Shown here one piece after another: positions 20,648 to 31,225 of a stretch of 64,000 nucleotides of DNA. The stretch is taken from contig JAFMOC010000695.1 in the NCBI GenBank assembly GCA_019802505.1, forward strand, positions 42,501-106,500, given 5' to 3'. Position 1 is the first letter of the stretch; each line of letters opens with the position of its first letter. Under the pieces are notes generated by a model, which was not told the DNA's origin, did not search any database, and worked only from the letters and a program-made list of their open reading frames with translations. The stretch comes from Corydoras sp. C115 (taxonomy: Eukaryota > Chordata > Actinopteri > Siluriformes > Callichthyidae). Both the position numbers and the translations under genes were made by a program.

Positions 20648-22929
20648 GCGCGACAGGATAAAGTGGAAGATAATGGATGGATGAATTAATAATAATACAT
20701 TTTAATTATAATGCACTTTACATTTCATGGATCATCATGATAAACAATAAAATTTAAAAATACAAAAAATTACAATTAAAAAAACTATTAAATAAATAAA
20801 ACAGGGGCTTAGTGGTTTAGCATGTTCTCCTCTCACCACTAGGGATTCCCGGTTCGAATCCCCACCTGGGTGGAGTTTCCATGTTCTCCCCGTGTCTGCG
20901 TGGGTTTCCTCCGGGTTCTCCGGTTTCCTCCCACAGTCCAAAAACATGGATCAAGTCAGTTGAGTTCTCCAAATTGCCCCATATAGAGAGTGTGTGAGTG
21001 AGTGAGTGTGTACAGTGATAGATTGGTGTCCTGTCCTGGGTCTATCTGCCCAGCGCCCGAAACGTTCTCCCCTGGATGGGCATGGGGAACCCCCCCGCAA
21101 CCCTAATAGAGGATAAAGCAGAAGATGATGAATGAATAAATAAAACAGTAACTCGGGAAAGGAAGTTGTTTTTTACAGAACTGGATCTGAAATCTGTTTC
21201 CCAAACCAAGAGGAAAGGGAAGACGATCGTAAATAAAGACGTAATGACGGTGAACTGAATGGTTCCGTCCTGCAGGCTCTCTGGTCGGCGTGGGGGACGT
21301 CATTTCTCAGCAGGTGATCGAGCGTCGCGGACTGGCCAACCACAGCGTTCAGCGCACGGCGAAGATGATGAGCATCGGCTTCCTCTTTGTCGTATGTTTG
21401 ATATTTGTTTGTGTTTATATCAGAAATTAGGACATTAATAACACACGTCAGCATTCAGCAGGTTTACTTTTAAAGTGAACACCAGAGGTCACCGACAGGC
21501 CTGGCCCCAACTGTCGTTCACTGCGAACGCAAACCGATAAACTGTTCATTTTAATTGTCACTTTATTTTGAGTGGCTGAACATAACTTATGGGCGTAGCC
21601 GGGCAGTAAACTCACAGACCAATCGTGTGCATCGTAATCCATCCCTCCATTATCTTCTGCTTCTGCTTTGGGGGGGGGGTCCCCATGCCCATCCAAGGAA
21701 GAATGTTTCGGGCACTGGGCAGATACACCCAGGACTGTGGGAGGAAACCGGAGAACCCGGAGGAAACCCACACGGACACGGGGAGAACATGCAAACTCCA
21801 CCCAGATTGGGATTGGAACAGGGAAGCCCCAGCGCTGAGAGGAGAACATGCTAAACCACTAAGCCACCATGCCGCCCTATTAAAATCTCTCTTGTCAAAA
21901 TGCTAAAAGTTAAAACTCTGAACACGCTGCAAAAAAAACAAAAACAAATCAGAACGTTCAGGTTTCTTTGCTCTCGGGCCGGTTTGGAAAAATAAACTTC
22001 ACCTTTAATTCTCTTTAAATGTTTCTGCTCTCCATAAAAATGTCCCTGTCAAATTTAAAACATGAGCACGCTCCAAAAAAACATTAATAATAGCATAATA
22101 ATTAATAATAACAATAATAATAGATTAATGTCAATTGATCTCGTGGGCCGATAGAATTGTGTTATGGGCCGGATATGACCCGCGGGCCGCGAGGTTGACC
22201 CCTCAATTGTGATTCTAATTGAATACCCTTAATTTTATTTGCTTGAATAAACACAATCAGTGCAGCATACTATGATCTTTAATCTTTAATAGCGCGTTGT
22301 TTAGCAACGGTTTGCTTCAACTAATTATTCTGTGATATTTTAACGAGTCATTAACGAGAGTTTTTCTTGTACAGGGGCCGGTTATCGGGGGATGGTACAG
22401 AGTTCTAGACAGAATGATCGCAGGTCAAACCAAAAGTGCAGCTCTGAAGAAAATGCTGGCTGATCAGGTGAGATTCTGCAATCAACCACAATTAATAATG
22501 CCTTTAATTAATCCCACAATGAAATGTTGCACAATTGTTCATCGTTGATGACAACACAAGAATCAATAAATTTACCAATCAATAAACTATTCATTCATTC
22601 ATTATCTTCTGCTTTATCCTATATTAGGGTTGCGGGGGGGTTCCTTATGTCCATCCAGGGGAGAACGTTTCGGGCGCTGGGCAGATACACCCAGGACAGG
22701 ACACCAATCTATCACTGTACACACACACACACACACACACTCTATATGGGGCAATTTGGAGGATTCACTTGACCCTGATCCATGTTTTTGACTGTGGGAG
22801 GAAACCGGAGAACCCGGAGGAAACCCACGCGGACACGGGGAGGACATGGAAACTCCACCCAGATTGGGATTCGAACCAGGAATCCCCAACGCTGAGAGGA
22901 GAACATGCTAAACCACTAAACCACCGTGC

Positions 22930-22964
<35 letters not shown>

Positions 22965-25490
22965 GGTCGTGTTAGCACAGTGTTTCGGGTGTTGGGCTGT
23001 CAATCTGAAGGTTGTGGGTTCAAATCCCAGGTCCACTGAAGTTACCAGTGTGGGTCCTTGAGCAAGACCCTTAACCCTCATTACTCCAGGGGGCACTGTA
23101 TCAACCCTGTGCTCTGACCCTAAGCATCAAGTTGAGATATTTGTGAGTCGCTCTGGATAAACACCTCTTCATTCTGATGTTTAAAAAAAAATCTAGGTTA
23201 AAAATTTGATGGACGTACAGAACTCATAACTTTAAACTTATAACAATTATTATTCCACGTGTTCAGAATTAACGAAACAATATCATTCATTCATTCATTA
23301 TCTTCAGCTTTATCCTCTATTAGAGTCGCGGTGGGGTTCCCCATGTCCATCCAGGTAAGAATGTTTTGGGTGCTGGGCAGATACACCCAGGACAGGACGC
23401 CAATCTATCACTGTACACACACACTCTATATGGGTGTCAATTGACCATGTTTTTGGACTGTGGGAGGAAACCGGAGAACCCAGAGGAAACCCACGCGGAC
23501 ACGGGGAGGACATGGAAACTCCACCCAGATGAGGATTTGAACCAGGAATCCCTAGCGTTGAGAGGAGAACATGCTAAACCACCACTAAGACACTGTGCCG
23601 CCCTATTACGTAGTTTCCATCCATCCATCCATTATCTTCCGGGTACTCTATTAGGGTCGGAGTTCCCCATGCCCATCCAGAGGGGGGAACGTCTCGGGCG
23701 ATGGGCAGATACACCCAGGACAGGGGGGCAATCTATCACTGGAAACAATATCACGTCATCTAAATGTTAAACGTTGACTCTGTTTGTTTGAAGGTGGGGT
23801 TTCGCGCCGTGTTTTCTCGCCACCTTCCTGGGCATCACTGGAGCCGTCAATCATCTGACTGTAGAAGAGAACATAACAAAGCTCCGGAGGGTCAGTGAGA
23901 CTTCATTATTTATCCATCCATCCATTATCTTCCGCTTTATCCTCTATTAGGGTCGCGGGGAGGGGGGGGAGGTTCCCCATGCCCGTCCAGGGGAGAACGT
24001 TTCGGGCGCTGGGCAGATACACCCAGGACAGGGGGGCAATCTATCACTGTAAACACACTCACACTCTATATGGGGCAATTTGGAGAATTCAATTGACCTT
24101 AAATCCATGTTTTTGGACTGTGGGAGGAAACCGGAGAACCCGGAGGAAACCCACACGGACACGGGGAGGACATGTAAACTCCTCCCAGATGGGGATTCAA
24201 ACCTGGATCCCTAGTGCTGAGAGGAGAACATGACTGACGATCGCCAGACTGGAGATTTTTTTGGTAGGTGGATAGACCCTGGAGAACGGGTGTCAGGAAC
24301 CTGTACGCCCCCGCCAGACTGCTGAAGTATTTTTGTCTGTGTAAAGAATCGGCTTAATACTTTAAAATGACAATTTCTATTTTTATCTTTTCTCAGGATT
24401 ACACAGATGCTCTGATTACCAATTATTATGTAAGTTGTTTTTATTTTAATGAACTGATTTAATATCATTCATTATCTCCCGCTTTATCCTCTATTAGGGT
24501 CGCGGGGGGTGTCCCCATCCAGGGGAGAATGTTTCGGGCGCTGGGCAGATACACCCAGGACAGGACACCAATCTATCACTGTACACACACTCACTCACAC
24601 ACACATTATATGGGGCAGTTGGGAAAACTCAATTTACTTGATTCATGTTTTTTGGACTGTGGGAGGAAACCGGAGAACCCGGAGGAAACCCACGCGGACA
24701 CGGGCAGAACATGGAAACTCCACCCAGATGGGGATTCGAACCGGAATCCCTAGTGCTGAGAGGTGAACATGCCAAACCACTAAGCCATCATGCCGCCCGG
24801 TGAACTGATTTTTTTTTTATTATTTATTTTAAACCCAGTTCAACATCCATCCATTATCTTCCTCTTTATCCTCTATTACGATCGCGGGGAGGGGGGGGGG
24901 GGGTTCCCATGCCCATCCAGGGGAGAACGTTTCTGGCGCTGGGCAGATACACCCAGGACAGGACGCCAATCTATCACTGTACACACACTCACTCACACAC
25001 ACACACTCTATATGGGGCAATTTGGAGAATACAGTTGACCTTGATCCATGTTTTTGGACTGTGGGAGGAAACCGGAGAACCCGAAGGAAACCCATGTGGA
25101 CACGGGGAGAACACGGAAACTCCACCCAGATTGGGATTGGAACCGGGAGTCCCCAGCGCTGAGAGGAGAACATGCCAGCCACTAAGCTAAAACATAAACA
25201 CACTATATTAAAAAAAAAAACAAGCTTTGATTCAGAAATGCGTTTAAATGCTCGTTTAAGGTGAACTGATTTCATTTTGGATAAAACATTATTTTTAGAG
25301 TCAATTTAATTAATTAGCTGCTGCAAACATTTCTGTTACTCTAAAAAAAAAAGACTAATATTCTTAATCGGTGTTTTTCTTAGTTGTGGCCGGCTGTTCA
25401 GATTGCCAATTTTTATTTTATTCCCCTTCAGCACAGGTGAGTTCCAATGACCTTCAGACACATTTATGTTGAAAAAAAAAAAATGTAAAA

Positions 25491-25540
<50 letters not shown>

Positions 25541-25680
25541 TATTTTTATTTTTTTATTATAAATGTCTTCATGACTATAAATAAATCTGTTGTGCTGAAT
25601 CTGTTTACAGATTGGCTGTTGTGCAGGTCGTTGCTGTGGTCTGGAATTCTTACCTCTCGTGGAAAGCAAATAAAATGTGA
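19741..25680 (+). CDS. mpv17: Mpv17, mitochondrial inner-membrane protein
   Basis: Seven coding exons: 19741-19819, 21276-21391, 22375-22467, 23794-23890, 24397-24429, 25384-25436, 25611-25680. The product is 179 residues (human MPV17 is 176) and matches the family along its length: LWRSYQ at the start, HPWSVQIITAGSLVGVGDVI, GPVIGGWYRVLDRMI, DYTDALITNYYLWPAVQIAN, NSYLSWKANKM at the end. MPV17 is a four-helix inner mitochondrial membrane channel-like protein needed for mtDNA maintenance; tmy loss causes mtDNA depletion in people and pigment defects in zebrafish. Exon 4 has one surplus base in a GGGG run, so as written the frame breaks; the rest is intact, so an assembly error or recent mutation is likely. 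The gene converges on itpkb. Confidence 0.93.
19974..20146 (-). mobile_element. Family A SINE, fragment
   Basis: TTCCCCATGCCCATCC to AACCCGGAGGAAA with the 'tatatggggcaattt' segment missing. Confidence 0.82.
20188..20282. repeat. ATT/AAT microsatellite forming an inverted repeat
   Basis: (TTA)n followed by (TAA)n; the two halves could pair. Confidence 0.85.
20284..20682 (+). mobile_element. Family A SINE with expanded CA in its 3' body
   Basis: Full length; a CA run at 20593-20645 replaces the usual C run before the GATAAAGTGG tail. Confidence 0.88.
20803..21135 (+). mobile_element. Family A SINE, nearly full length
   Basis: GGCTTAGTGGTTTAGCATG to AATGAATAAATA; lies 140 bases before mpv17 exon 21276. 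Confidence 0.87.
21276..21391 (+). CDS. mpv17: mpv17 coding exon 2
   Basis: Acceptor CCTGCAG, donor GTATGT. It reads SLVGVGDVISQQVIERRGLA and on to SIGFLFV, very close to the human SLMGLGDIISQQLVERRGL block. Confidence 0.93.
21638..21878 (-). mobile_element. Family A SINE with internal deletion
   Basis: Jumps from CACCCAGGA to CTGTGGGAGGAAAC; CA tract and 'tatggggcaatt' lost. Confidence 0.85.
21880..22374. other. mpv17 intron, mostly unique
   Basis: Near 22150-22200 it reads GGGCCGGATATGACCCGCGG, a hAT-like transposase-derived 3' segment often seen in vertebrate genomes; no other feature. Confidence 0.3.
22375..22467 (+). CDS. mpv17: mpv17 coding exon 3
   Basis: Acceptor TTGTACAG, donor GTGAGA. 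It has 31 whole codons reading GPVIGGWYRVLDRMIAGQTK and ending KKMLADQ, with the family signature GPxxGGWY. Confidence 0.94.
22588..22932 (-). mobile_element. Family A SINE, full length
   Basis: ATTCATTCATTATCTTC tail through CACCGTGCCG. Confidence 0.88.
22932..22963. repeat. TA microsatellite
   Basis: Sixteen TA units between two SINEs. Confidence 0.9.
22965..23180 (+). mobile_element. Family B tRNA-derived SINE
   Basis: GTTAGCACAGTG-like A box, GTGGGTTCAAATCCCAGG B box, CTTGAGCAAGACCCTTAACC, and the 3' block GTCGCTCTGGATAAA typical of fish tRNA SINEs. Confidence 0.85.
23084..23098 (+). promoter_or_regulatory. CTCF-like core inside a family B SINE
   Basis: CTCCAGGGGGCACTG in mpv17 intron 3, matching the CCAnnAGGGGGC core except for a C deletion-like gap. 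Confidence 0.3.
23283..23605 (-). mobile_element. Family A SINE with small body deletion
   Basis: ATTCATTCATTCATTATC tail; CTATATGGGTGTCAATTGACC shortened body; head complete. Confidence 0.87.
23615..23748 (-). mobile_element. Family A SINE, tail and 3' body only
   Basis: CCATCCATCCATTATC to GGGGGCAATCTATCACTGG; ends 45 bases before mpv17 exon 4. Confidence 0.85.
23794..23890 (+). CDS. mpv17: mpv17 coding exon 4, with a one-base frame break
   Basis: Acceptor TTTGAAG, donor GTCAGT. The frame after the first codon reads GFAPCFLATFLGITGAVNHL and then TVEENITKLRR. The exon is 97 bases where 96 (32 codons) are needed; exons 3 and 5 both meet it in phase 0. The extra base lies in the G run at 23796-23799. 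Confidence 0.9.
23910..24233 (-). mobile_element. Family A SINE, head truncated
   Basis: Starts 20 bases after mpv17 exon 4; ends AGAGGAGAACATG. Confidence 0.87.
24397..24429 (+). CDS. mpv17: mpv17 coding exon 5
   Basis: An 11-codon exon between TTCTCAG and GTAAGT, reading DYTDALITNYY. Ten of eleven residues equal the human DYPDALITNYY segment. Confidence 0.92.
24464..24798 (-). mobile_element. Family A SINE, full length
   Basis: Lies 35 bases after mpv17 exon 5; AATTTACTTGATTC variant; head ends ATGCCGCCC. Confidence 0.87.
24844..25186 (-). mobile_element. Family A SINE, head truncated
   Basis: CATCCATCCATTATC to CATGCCAGCCACTAAGC. Confidence 0.87.
25384..25436 (+). CDS. mpv17: mpv17 coding exon 6
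   Basis: Acceptor TTTCTTAG, donor GTGAGT. It reads LWPAVQIANFYFIPLQH, ending in phase 2; the human counterpart is LWPAVQLANFYLVPLHY. Confidence 0.93.
25474..25560. repeat. A run, AT microsatellite, T-rich tract
   Basis: About 50 bases upstream of mpv17 terminal exon. Confidence 0.85.
25611..25680 (+). CDS. mpv17: mpv17 terminal coding exon
   Basis: Acceptor TTTACAG. It reads LAVVQVVAVVWNSYLSWKAN and ends KM-TGA at 25678-25680, the typical MPV17 C-terminus. Confidence 0.94.
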
Positions 25681-25766
25681 TTAAAAATATATATTTTCTA
25701 TGAAAATAGAAACATGTGGCGTTAAAATTACATTCACTTATAATTCTCATTTATTTCTTAGGACTG

Positions 25767-25772
25767 AATAAA
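25767..25772 (+). promoter_or_regulatory. Probable polyadenylation signal of mpv17
   Basis: AATAAA 87 bases past the stop codon, the first one in the 3' region, directly abutting the tail of a minus-oriented SINE. Confidence 0.45.
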
Positions 25773-26118
25773 TCCATCCATCCATTATCTTCCACTTTAT
25801 CCTCTACTAAGGTCACGGGGATGGGGGGTGGGGTTCCCCTTGTCCATCCAGGGGAGAACGTTTGGGGCACTGGTCAGATACACCCAGGACAGGACATCAA
25901 TCTATCACTGTACACACACTCACTCACACACACACATTCTATATGGGGCAATTTGGAGAATTCATGTTTTTGGACTGTGGGAGGAAACCGGAGAACCCGG
26001 AGGAAACCCACGCAGACACGGGGAGAACATGGAAACTCCACCCAGATGGGGATTCGAACCGGGAATCCCTAGCGCTGGGAGGAGAACATGCTAACCACTA
26101 AGCCACCGTGCCACCCCG
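25770..26118 (-). mobile_element. Family A SINE, full length
   Basis: ATCCATCCATCCATTATC tail; short deletion between GAATTC and ATGTTTTTGG; head CACCGTGCCACC. Confidence 0.87.
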
Positions 26119-26203
26119 CCTATATATATATAATAGCCACGAAAAAAACTGAATTCGAGGCCCTTTAAATGTACGACAGCCCAGACAGTGTAAATATAAC
26201 GAC

Positions 26204-26291
26204 ATGCAAACTCCACCCAGATTGGGATTGGAACCTGGAATCCCCAGCGCTGAGAGGAGAACATGCTAACCACTAAGCCACCGTGCCGCCC
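26204..26291 (-). mobile_element. Family A SINE, head only
   Basis: GCAAACTCCACCCAGATTGG to CCACCGTGCCGCCC. Confidence 0.82.
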
Positions 26292-26407
26292 GAACTGTGT
26301 AAATAATAAAGCCAATTATAAAGCCTCTTAATTAATGAATTTCACTTGTCAGTATTGTCTTTGTCCTCAATGTTCATTTTAATGTATAATCCCAATGTAG
26401 GGCTGTA

Positions 26408-27152
26408 GGGTGGCATGGTGGTTTAGTGATTTAGCATGTTCTCCGCTCAGCGCTGGGGTTCCCGGTTTGAATCCCAATCTGGGTGGAGTTCCCATGTTCT
26501 CCCCGTGTCTGTGTGGGTTTCCTCCCACAGTCAAAAAACATGGATTCAAGGTCAATTGAATTCTCCAAATTGCCCCATATATAATGTGTGTGTGAGTGAG
26601 TGTGTGTACTAAGGGAGAGCTGCAATATTCGACGATTCGATTCAGAGAACCGAAGTCGACTATGAACCTCATAGTCGAATGTACCATTTTGACCACATGG
26701 GGGTGCCCATGGCTGCTGCTAAGCATTAGTTTTTACATGAAATGTCTTTGTTTTCGTTATATATATATATAGCCTTTTGTCAAATAAAATCATCCTAATT
26801 TCTAGTTTTTTAGGTTTTTCCTTTGAAGTGGAAAAAAGTCCAGAACGGGGATCCCATTTACAGTGCTCTAGAAAAACAAGTAAAATATTTTTTAAAATCT
26901 TTTTTTAAAAACCACGCTTATAGCGCCATCTTGTGGTGAAATTTTAACTGATTCGACCATCAGTCGACTATAGGGAAAATCTGACGAATCGGATTCGACT
27001 ATGAAAATCCTTTGTTGAATACACCCCTAGTGTGTACAGTGATAGATTGGTGTCCTGTCCTGGGTGTATCTTTCCAGCGCCCAAAACGTTCCCCCCTGGA
27101 TGGGCATGGGGAACCCCCCCCCCATCCCACGGCCCTGATAGAGGATTAAATA
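26408..27152 (+). mobile_element. Family A SINE split by a hAT-like insertion
   Basis: The SINE runs 26408-26609 and resumes 27038-27152 at the same point of its body (GTGTGTAC / AGTGATAGATTGG). Confidence 0.92.
26610..27029. mobile_element. hAT-like MITE nested in a SINE
   Basis: Bracketed by the 8-bp duplication GTGTGTAC (26602-26609, 27030-27037). Ends are TAAGGGAG and, inverted, TAGGGGTG, typical hAT termini. Subterminal ATTCGACGATTCGATTC and its inverted form lie at both ends. No transposase frame. Confidence 0.8.
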
Positions 27153-27362
27153 ATAATAATAATTTAGTCATTTATTGGACTCTTTTATCCGAAGCGACTT
27201 ACAAGGTGAGCACAGGGTTCATCACAGCGCCCCCTGGAGCAATGAGGGTTAAGGGTTTTGCTCAAGGACCAACATTGGTAACTTCAGTGGACCTGGGATT
27301 TGAACCCACAACCTTCAGATTGATAACCCAACACCCTGAGCACTGAGCTACCATGCCCCTCT
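27145..27362 (-). mobile_element. Family B tRNA-derived SINE
   Basis: Inverted relative to the copy at 23 kb: TTATCCGAAGCGACTTACAA, then CTGGGATTTGAACCCACAAC, ending GAGCTACCATGCCCC. Confidence 0.85.
27225..27239 (-). promoter_or_regulatory. CTCF-like core inside a family B SINE
   Basis: Minus strand reads CTCCAGGGGGCGCTG, a good match to the CTCF core; orientation opposes the site at 23.09 kb. Confidence 0.4.
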
Positions 27363-27768
27363 AAATGGAAGAACATTAATGAATGAATTTCAATGTATAT
27401 AATCTATTAGACATTAATAAAAGCCTCTAATTAATTAAATTTGATCCGATCACAGCAGCGAATATGAACACAACCTTAACAAAGCGATCCATTTACGTCA
27501 GAGTTGTAAAATTACAGACAGTAATCTGTTTTCGATCTGATCTGAGTCCGTGGTGTGTGTGCTATTGCGCTTTTCTACCACATGGTGTCACTGTGTCGTC
27601 GGTTTATAAACGTAAGCCTCTAAAGCTCTGAGTGCGCGGCTCTATTCAACGTCATGATCATTTTATAAAATTCAATTGTTAATAAAGTTGCTTTAATGCC
27701 GCTTTGCTTTTATTACATTATATTACATCATGTGTATCAATACAATATAATGTAACTAATTAAGAATA
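27363..27768. other. Unique intergenic sequence
   Basis: Between mpv17 and itpkb 3' ends; no exon or repeat recognised. Confidence 0.35.
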
Positions 27769-28112
27769 GGGCGGCACGGTGGCTTAGTGTTTGGCATGTT
27801 CTCCTCTCAGCACTAGGGATTCCCGGTTCGAATCCCCATCTGGGTTGAGTTTGCATGTTCTCCCCGTGTCCGCGTGGGTTTCCTCCGGGTTATCCGGTGT
27901 CCTCCCACTGTCCAAAAAAGTGGATCAAGGTGAATTGAATTCTCCAAATTGCCCCATATAGAGTGTGTGTGTGTGTGAGTGAGTGTGTGTACAGTGATAG
28001 ATTGGTGTCCTGTCCTGGGTGTATCTGCCCAGCGCCCGAAACGTTCTACCCTGGATGGGCATGGGGAACCCCCCCGTGCACGACACTAATATAGGATAAA
28101 GCTGAAGATGAA
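27769..28112 (+). mobile_element. Family A SINE, full length
   Basis: GGCGGCACGGTGGCTTAGTG to AAGCTGAAGATGAATAATTAAG, a tail differing from the usual repeats; 'aattaagaata' flanks both sides as a likely target duplication. Confidence 0.9.
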
Positions 28113-28191
28113 TAATTAAGAATATTAAACAGAACTATTTAGTAACGTTTATACAAACCTACATATGCAAATCTAATGTTCTATTTTGCAG

Positions 28192-28494
28192 GTGGCTTAG
28201 TGGTTTAGCATGTTCTCCTCTCAGCACTAGGGATTCCCGGTTTGAATCCCAATCTGGGTGGAGTTTGCATGTTCTCCCCGTGTCCGCGTGGGTTTCCTCC
28301 GGGTTCTCCGGTTTCCTCCCACAGTCCAAAAACATGGATCAAGGTCAATTTAATTCTCCCAATTGCCCCATATAGAGTGTGTGTGAGTGAGTGTACAGTG
28401 ATAGATTGGTGTCCTGTCCTGGGTCTATCTTCCCAGCGCCCGAAACGTTCTCCCCTGGATGGACATGATCCCCCCCCCCCCCGCGACCCTAGTT
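28192..28494 (+). mobile_element. Family A SINE, tail missing
   Basis: GGTGGCTTAGTGGTTTAGC to a C run and CGCGACCCTAG; joined to an inverted copy. Confidence 0.87.
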
Positions 28495-28496
28495 TT

Positions 28497-28846
28497 CATT
28501 CATCCATTATCTTCCGCTTTATCCTCTATTATTATCGCGGTGGGGTTCCCCATGTCCATCCAGGGGAGAACGTCTCGGGGGCTGGGCAGATAGACCCAGG
28601 ACAGGGTGCCAATCCATCACTGGGCACACACTCACTCACACACAGACACACTCTATATGGGGCAATTTTTTTGAGAATTCAATTGACTTGATCCATGTTT
28701 TTGGACTGTGGGAGGAAACCGGAGAACCCGGAGGAAACCCACGCAGACACGGGGAGAACATGGAAACTCCACCCAGATGGGGATTCGAACCGGGAATTCC
28801 TAGCGCAGAGAGAACATGCTAAACCACTAAGCCACAGTGCCGCCCT
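28497..28846 (-). mobile_element. Family A SINE, full length
   Basis: ATTCATCCATTATCTTCC tail; CAATTTTTTTGAGAATTC variant akin to the T8 subfamily. Confidence 0.88.
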
Positions 28847-29317
28847 TATGGAGTTTTGTTCATTCCAAAAAACAAGGTTTCGTGATGAATCATGACTGAA
28901 GGTTTTTTTTCTTTGCGTTCAGAAACAGCGAGCTGACTGACAGCGTGATGTCACCATCAGCTGATTGGTGGCTCCTCCGTCCAGCCGAAGCGGCTGATTG
29001 TTGTTTGCATGATTATTTGTTAAGCAAATGCCCCCCCCCCCCCCCCCCCCGCCCGACAAACATTTGGCTGCGGTGCACAGAGCCAAAAACTTTGGGATGA
29101 CCACCTGCAGGAAGAAAGCTTTATATGGACGTGAATGATGCAACATCCTGTTCGGCTGAAGCAGTGGGTCAGTGCTTTGGTTCGACTCACTCTGCATCAT
29201 GAACTCACTCAGAGGGGCTGAGCAGAACTGACGGGATAGGTCAAAGTAGCAGTGTGTAATGTTCAGTTCAAATTTAGGGACTTTGGGGATTTAGGAAATT
29301 TAGGGAATGCATGTTAG
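28847..29317. other. Unique intergenic sequence with C run
   Basis: Contains a 25-base C/G run at 29031-29052. A splice-acceptor-like TTTCTTTGCGTTCAG at 28905-28920 precedes no convincing frame. Confidence 0.35.
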
Positions 29318-29600
29318 CATCGCCCATCCAGTTTCAGGGCGCTGGGCAGATACACCCAGGACAGGACGCCAATCACTCACTGTACACACACTCACACAAA
29401 CACTCTATATGGGGCAATTTGGAGAATTCAATTCACCCTGAATCCATGTTTTTGGACTGTGATCGGGAAGCGGAGAACCCGGAGGAAACCCACGCGGACA
29501 CGGGGAGAACATGCAAACTCCACCCAGATTGGGATTCGAACCGGGAATCCCTAGTGCTGAGAGGAGAACATGCTAAACCACCAAGCCATCGTGCCGCCCT
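29318..29600 (-). mobile_element. Family A SINE, tail missing
   Basis: CATCCAGTTTCAGGGCGCTG to CATCGTGCCGCCC. Confidence 0.86.
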
Positions 29601-29633
29601 ATAAAAAACTTATTCATTAAATTAATGTTTAAT

Positions 29634-29782
29634 GCGTGGGTTTCCTCCGGGTTCTCCGGTTTCCTCCCACAGTCCTCCCATGGATCAAGGTGAACTGAAT
29701 TCTCCAAATTGCCCCATATAGAGTGTGTGTGTGAGTGAGTGTGTGTACAGTGATGGATTGGTGTCCTGTCCTGGGTGTCATT
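29634..29782 (+). mobile_element. Family A SINE, central fragment
   Basis: GCGTGGGTTTCCTCCGG to TGTCCTGGGTGTC; followed directly by an inverted fragment. Confidence 0.84.
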
Positions 29783-29794
29783 TTGGGAGCGCTG

Positions 29795-29936
29795 AATCCA
29801 TGTTTTTGGACTGTGGGAGGAAACCCAAGCAGACACGGGGAGAACATGCAAACTCCACCCAGATTGAGATTCCAACCAGGAATCCCCAGCGCTGAGAGGA
29901 GAACATGCTAAACCACTAAGCCACCGTGCCGCCAAT
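29795..29936 (-). mobile_element. Family A SINE, head half
   Basis: GAATCCATGTTTTTGGACTG to CCACCGTGCCGCC. Confidence 0.85.
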
Positions 29937-30037
29937 TTTAAAGTCTAATTAACAGGTGATTTAAATTCCGACCCTAAACACTGATAATAAAAATAATAAA
30001 ATATAATACAAATATAAATGAATAACCGGCAATGAAT

Positions 30038-30378
30038 AGGTGGCTTAGTGGTTTAGCATGTTCTCCTCTCAGTGCTAGGGATTCCCGGTTCGAATCCCAA
30101 TCTGGGTGGAGTTTCCATGTTCTCCCCGTGTCCGCATGTGTTTCCTCCAGGTTCTCCGGTTTCCTCCCACAGTCCAAAAACATGGATCAAGTCCACGGAG
30201 TTCTCCAAATTGCCCCATATAGAGTGTGTGTGTGAGTAAGTGTGCGCCCAGCGATGGATTGGCGCCCTGTCCTGGGTGTATCTGCCCAGCGCCCGAGACG
30301 TTCTCCCCTGGATGGACATGGGGAACCCCACCGCGACCCTAATAGAGGATAAAGCGGGAGATAATGAATGAATGAATA
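30038..30378 (+). mobile_element. Family A SINE, full length
   Basis: AGGTGGCTTAGTGG to AATGAATGAATG tail; 'aatataaatgaata' occurs on both sides. Confidence 0.9.
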
Positions 30379-30389
30379 TAAATGAATAG

Positions 30390-30751
30390 TCGGCACGGTG
30401 GCTTAGTGGTTTAGCTTGTTCTCCTCTCAGCGCTGGGGATTCCCGGTTTGAATCTCAATCTGGGTGGAGTTTCCATGTTCTCCCCGTGTCCGCATGGGTT
30501 TCCTCCGGGTTCTCCGGTTTCCTCCCACAGTCCAAAAACATGGATCAAGTCAATTGAATTCTCCAAATTGCCCCATATAGAGTGTGTGTGTGTGTGTGTG
30601 TGTGTGTGAGTGTGCGCCCAGCGATGGATTGGATCTGCCCAGCGCCCGATGGATCTGCCCAGCGCCCGAGATGTTCTCCCCTGGATGGACATGGAGAACC
30701 CCACCGCGACCCTAATAGAGGATAAAGCGGAAGATAATGAATGAATGAATA
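30390..30751 (+). mobile_element. Family A SINE with short internal duplication
   Basis: The 'gatctgcccagcgcccga' piece occurs twice near 30634-30668; follows the previous copy after 'tataaatgaatag'. Confidence 0.9.
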
Positions 30752-31225
30752 GCGTCACATCGAACAGAACGTCAGGATGAAGTGGTAATAATAACGTGTT
30801 GATTCGTTTTATATTAGAAACTTTAATGGTGGAAACCGATGACGTGTTACAATCACTCGTTCTATAAAAGGTGTCGCTGATGAATGACTAAAGGCCTGAT
30901 GTAACACTATGACATCATCAGTCATCACACGCACCACCCGCTATCAACAAATATTAATTTAAATCAAACAGACAGAATTCAAACAGAGATGTAGTCGAGC
31001 GCGCCGTTTCCGTTTCTACAAACCGGTTACTGTTCGCCCCGAGCGCTCCAGCTCGAACCCAACGGCCAGGCACTCTCAGAAGAAGACGGAGCTCCGATGC
31101 CCCAATTTACATTTCGGATTTGCAACCGGGGAACTAACCAATCAGAACGAGCCGCGAACGTTTAGTTTGGGTTAGTTTAGTTTAGTTTAGTTTGGGTTAG
31201 TTTAGTTTAGACTGATTCGAACGCA
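30752..31225. other. Unique intergenic sequence
   Basis: No gene recognised. It ends in a TTTAGTTTGGG / TTTAGTTTAG repeat at 31160-31210. Confidence 0.35.

Noticed and set aside
28905..29200. Possible extra 3' exon after TTTCTTTGCGTTCAG
   Set aside because: The acceptor looks good, but mpv17 already has its stop codon at 25680 and the following sequence is not protein-like.
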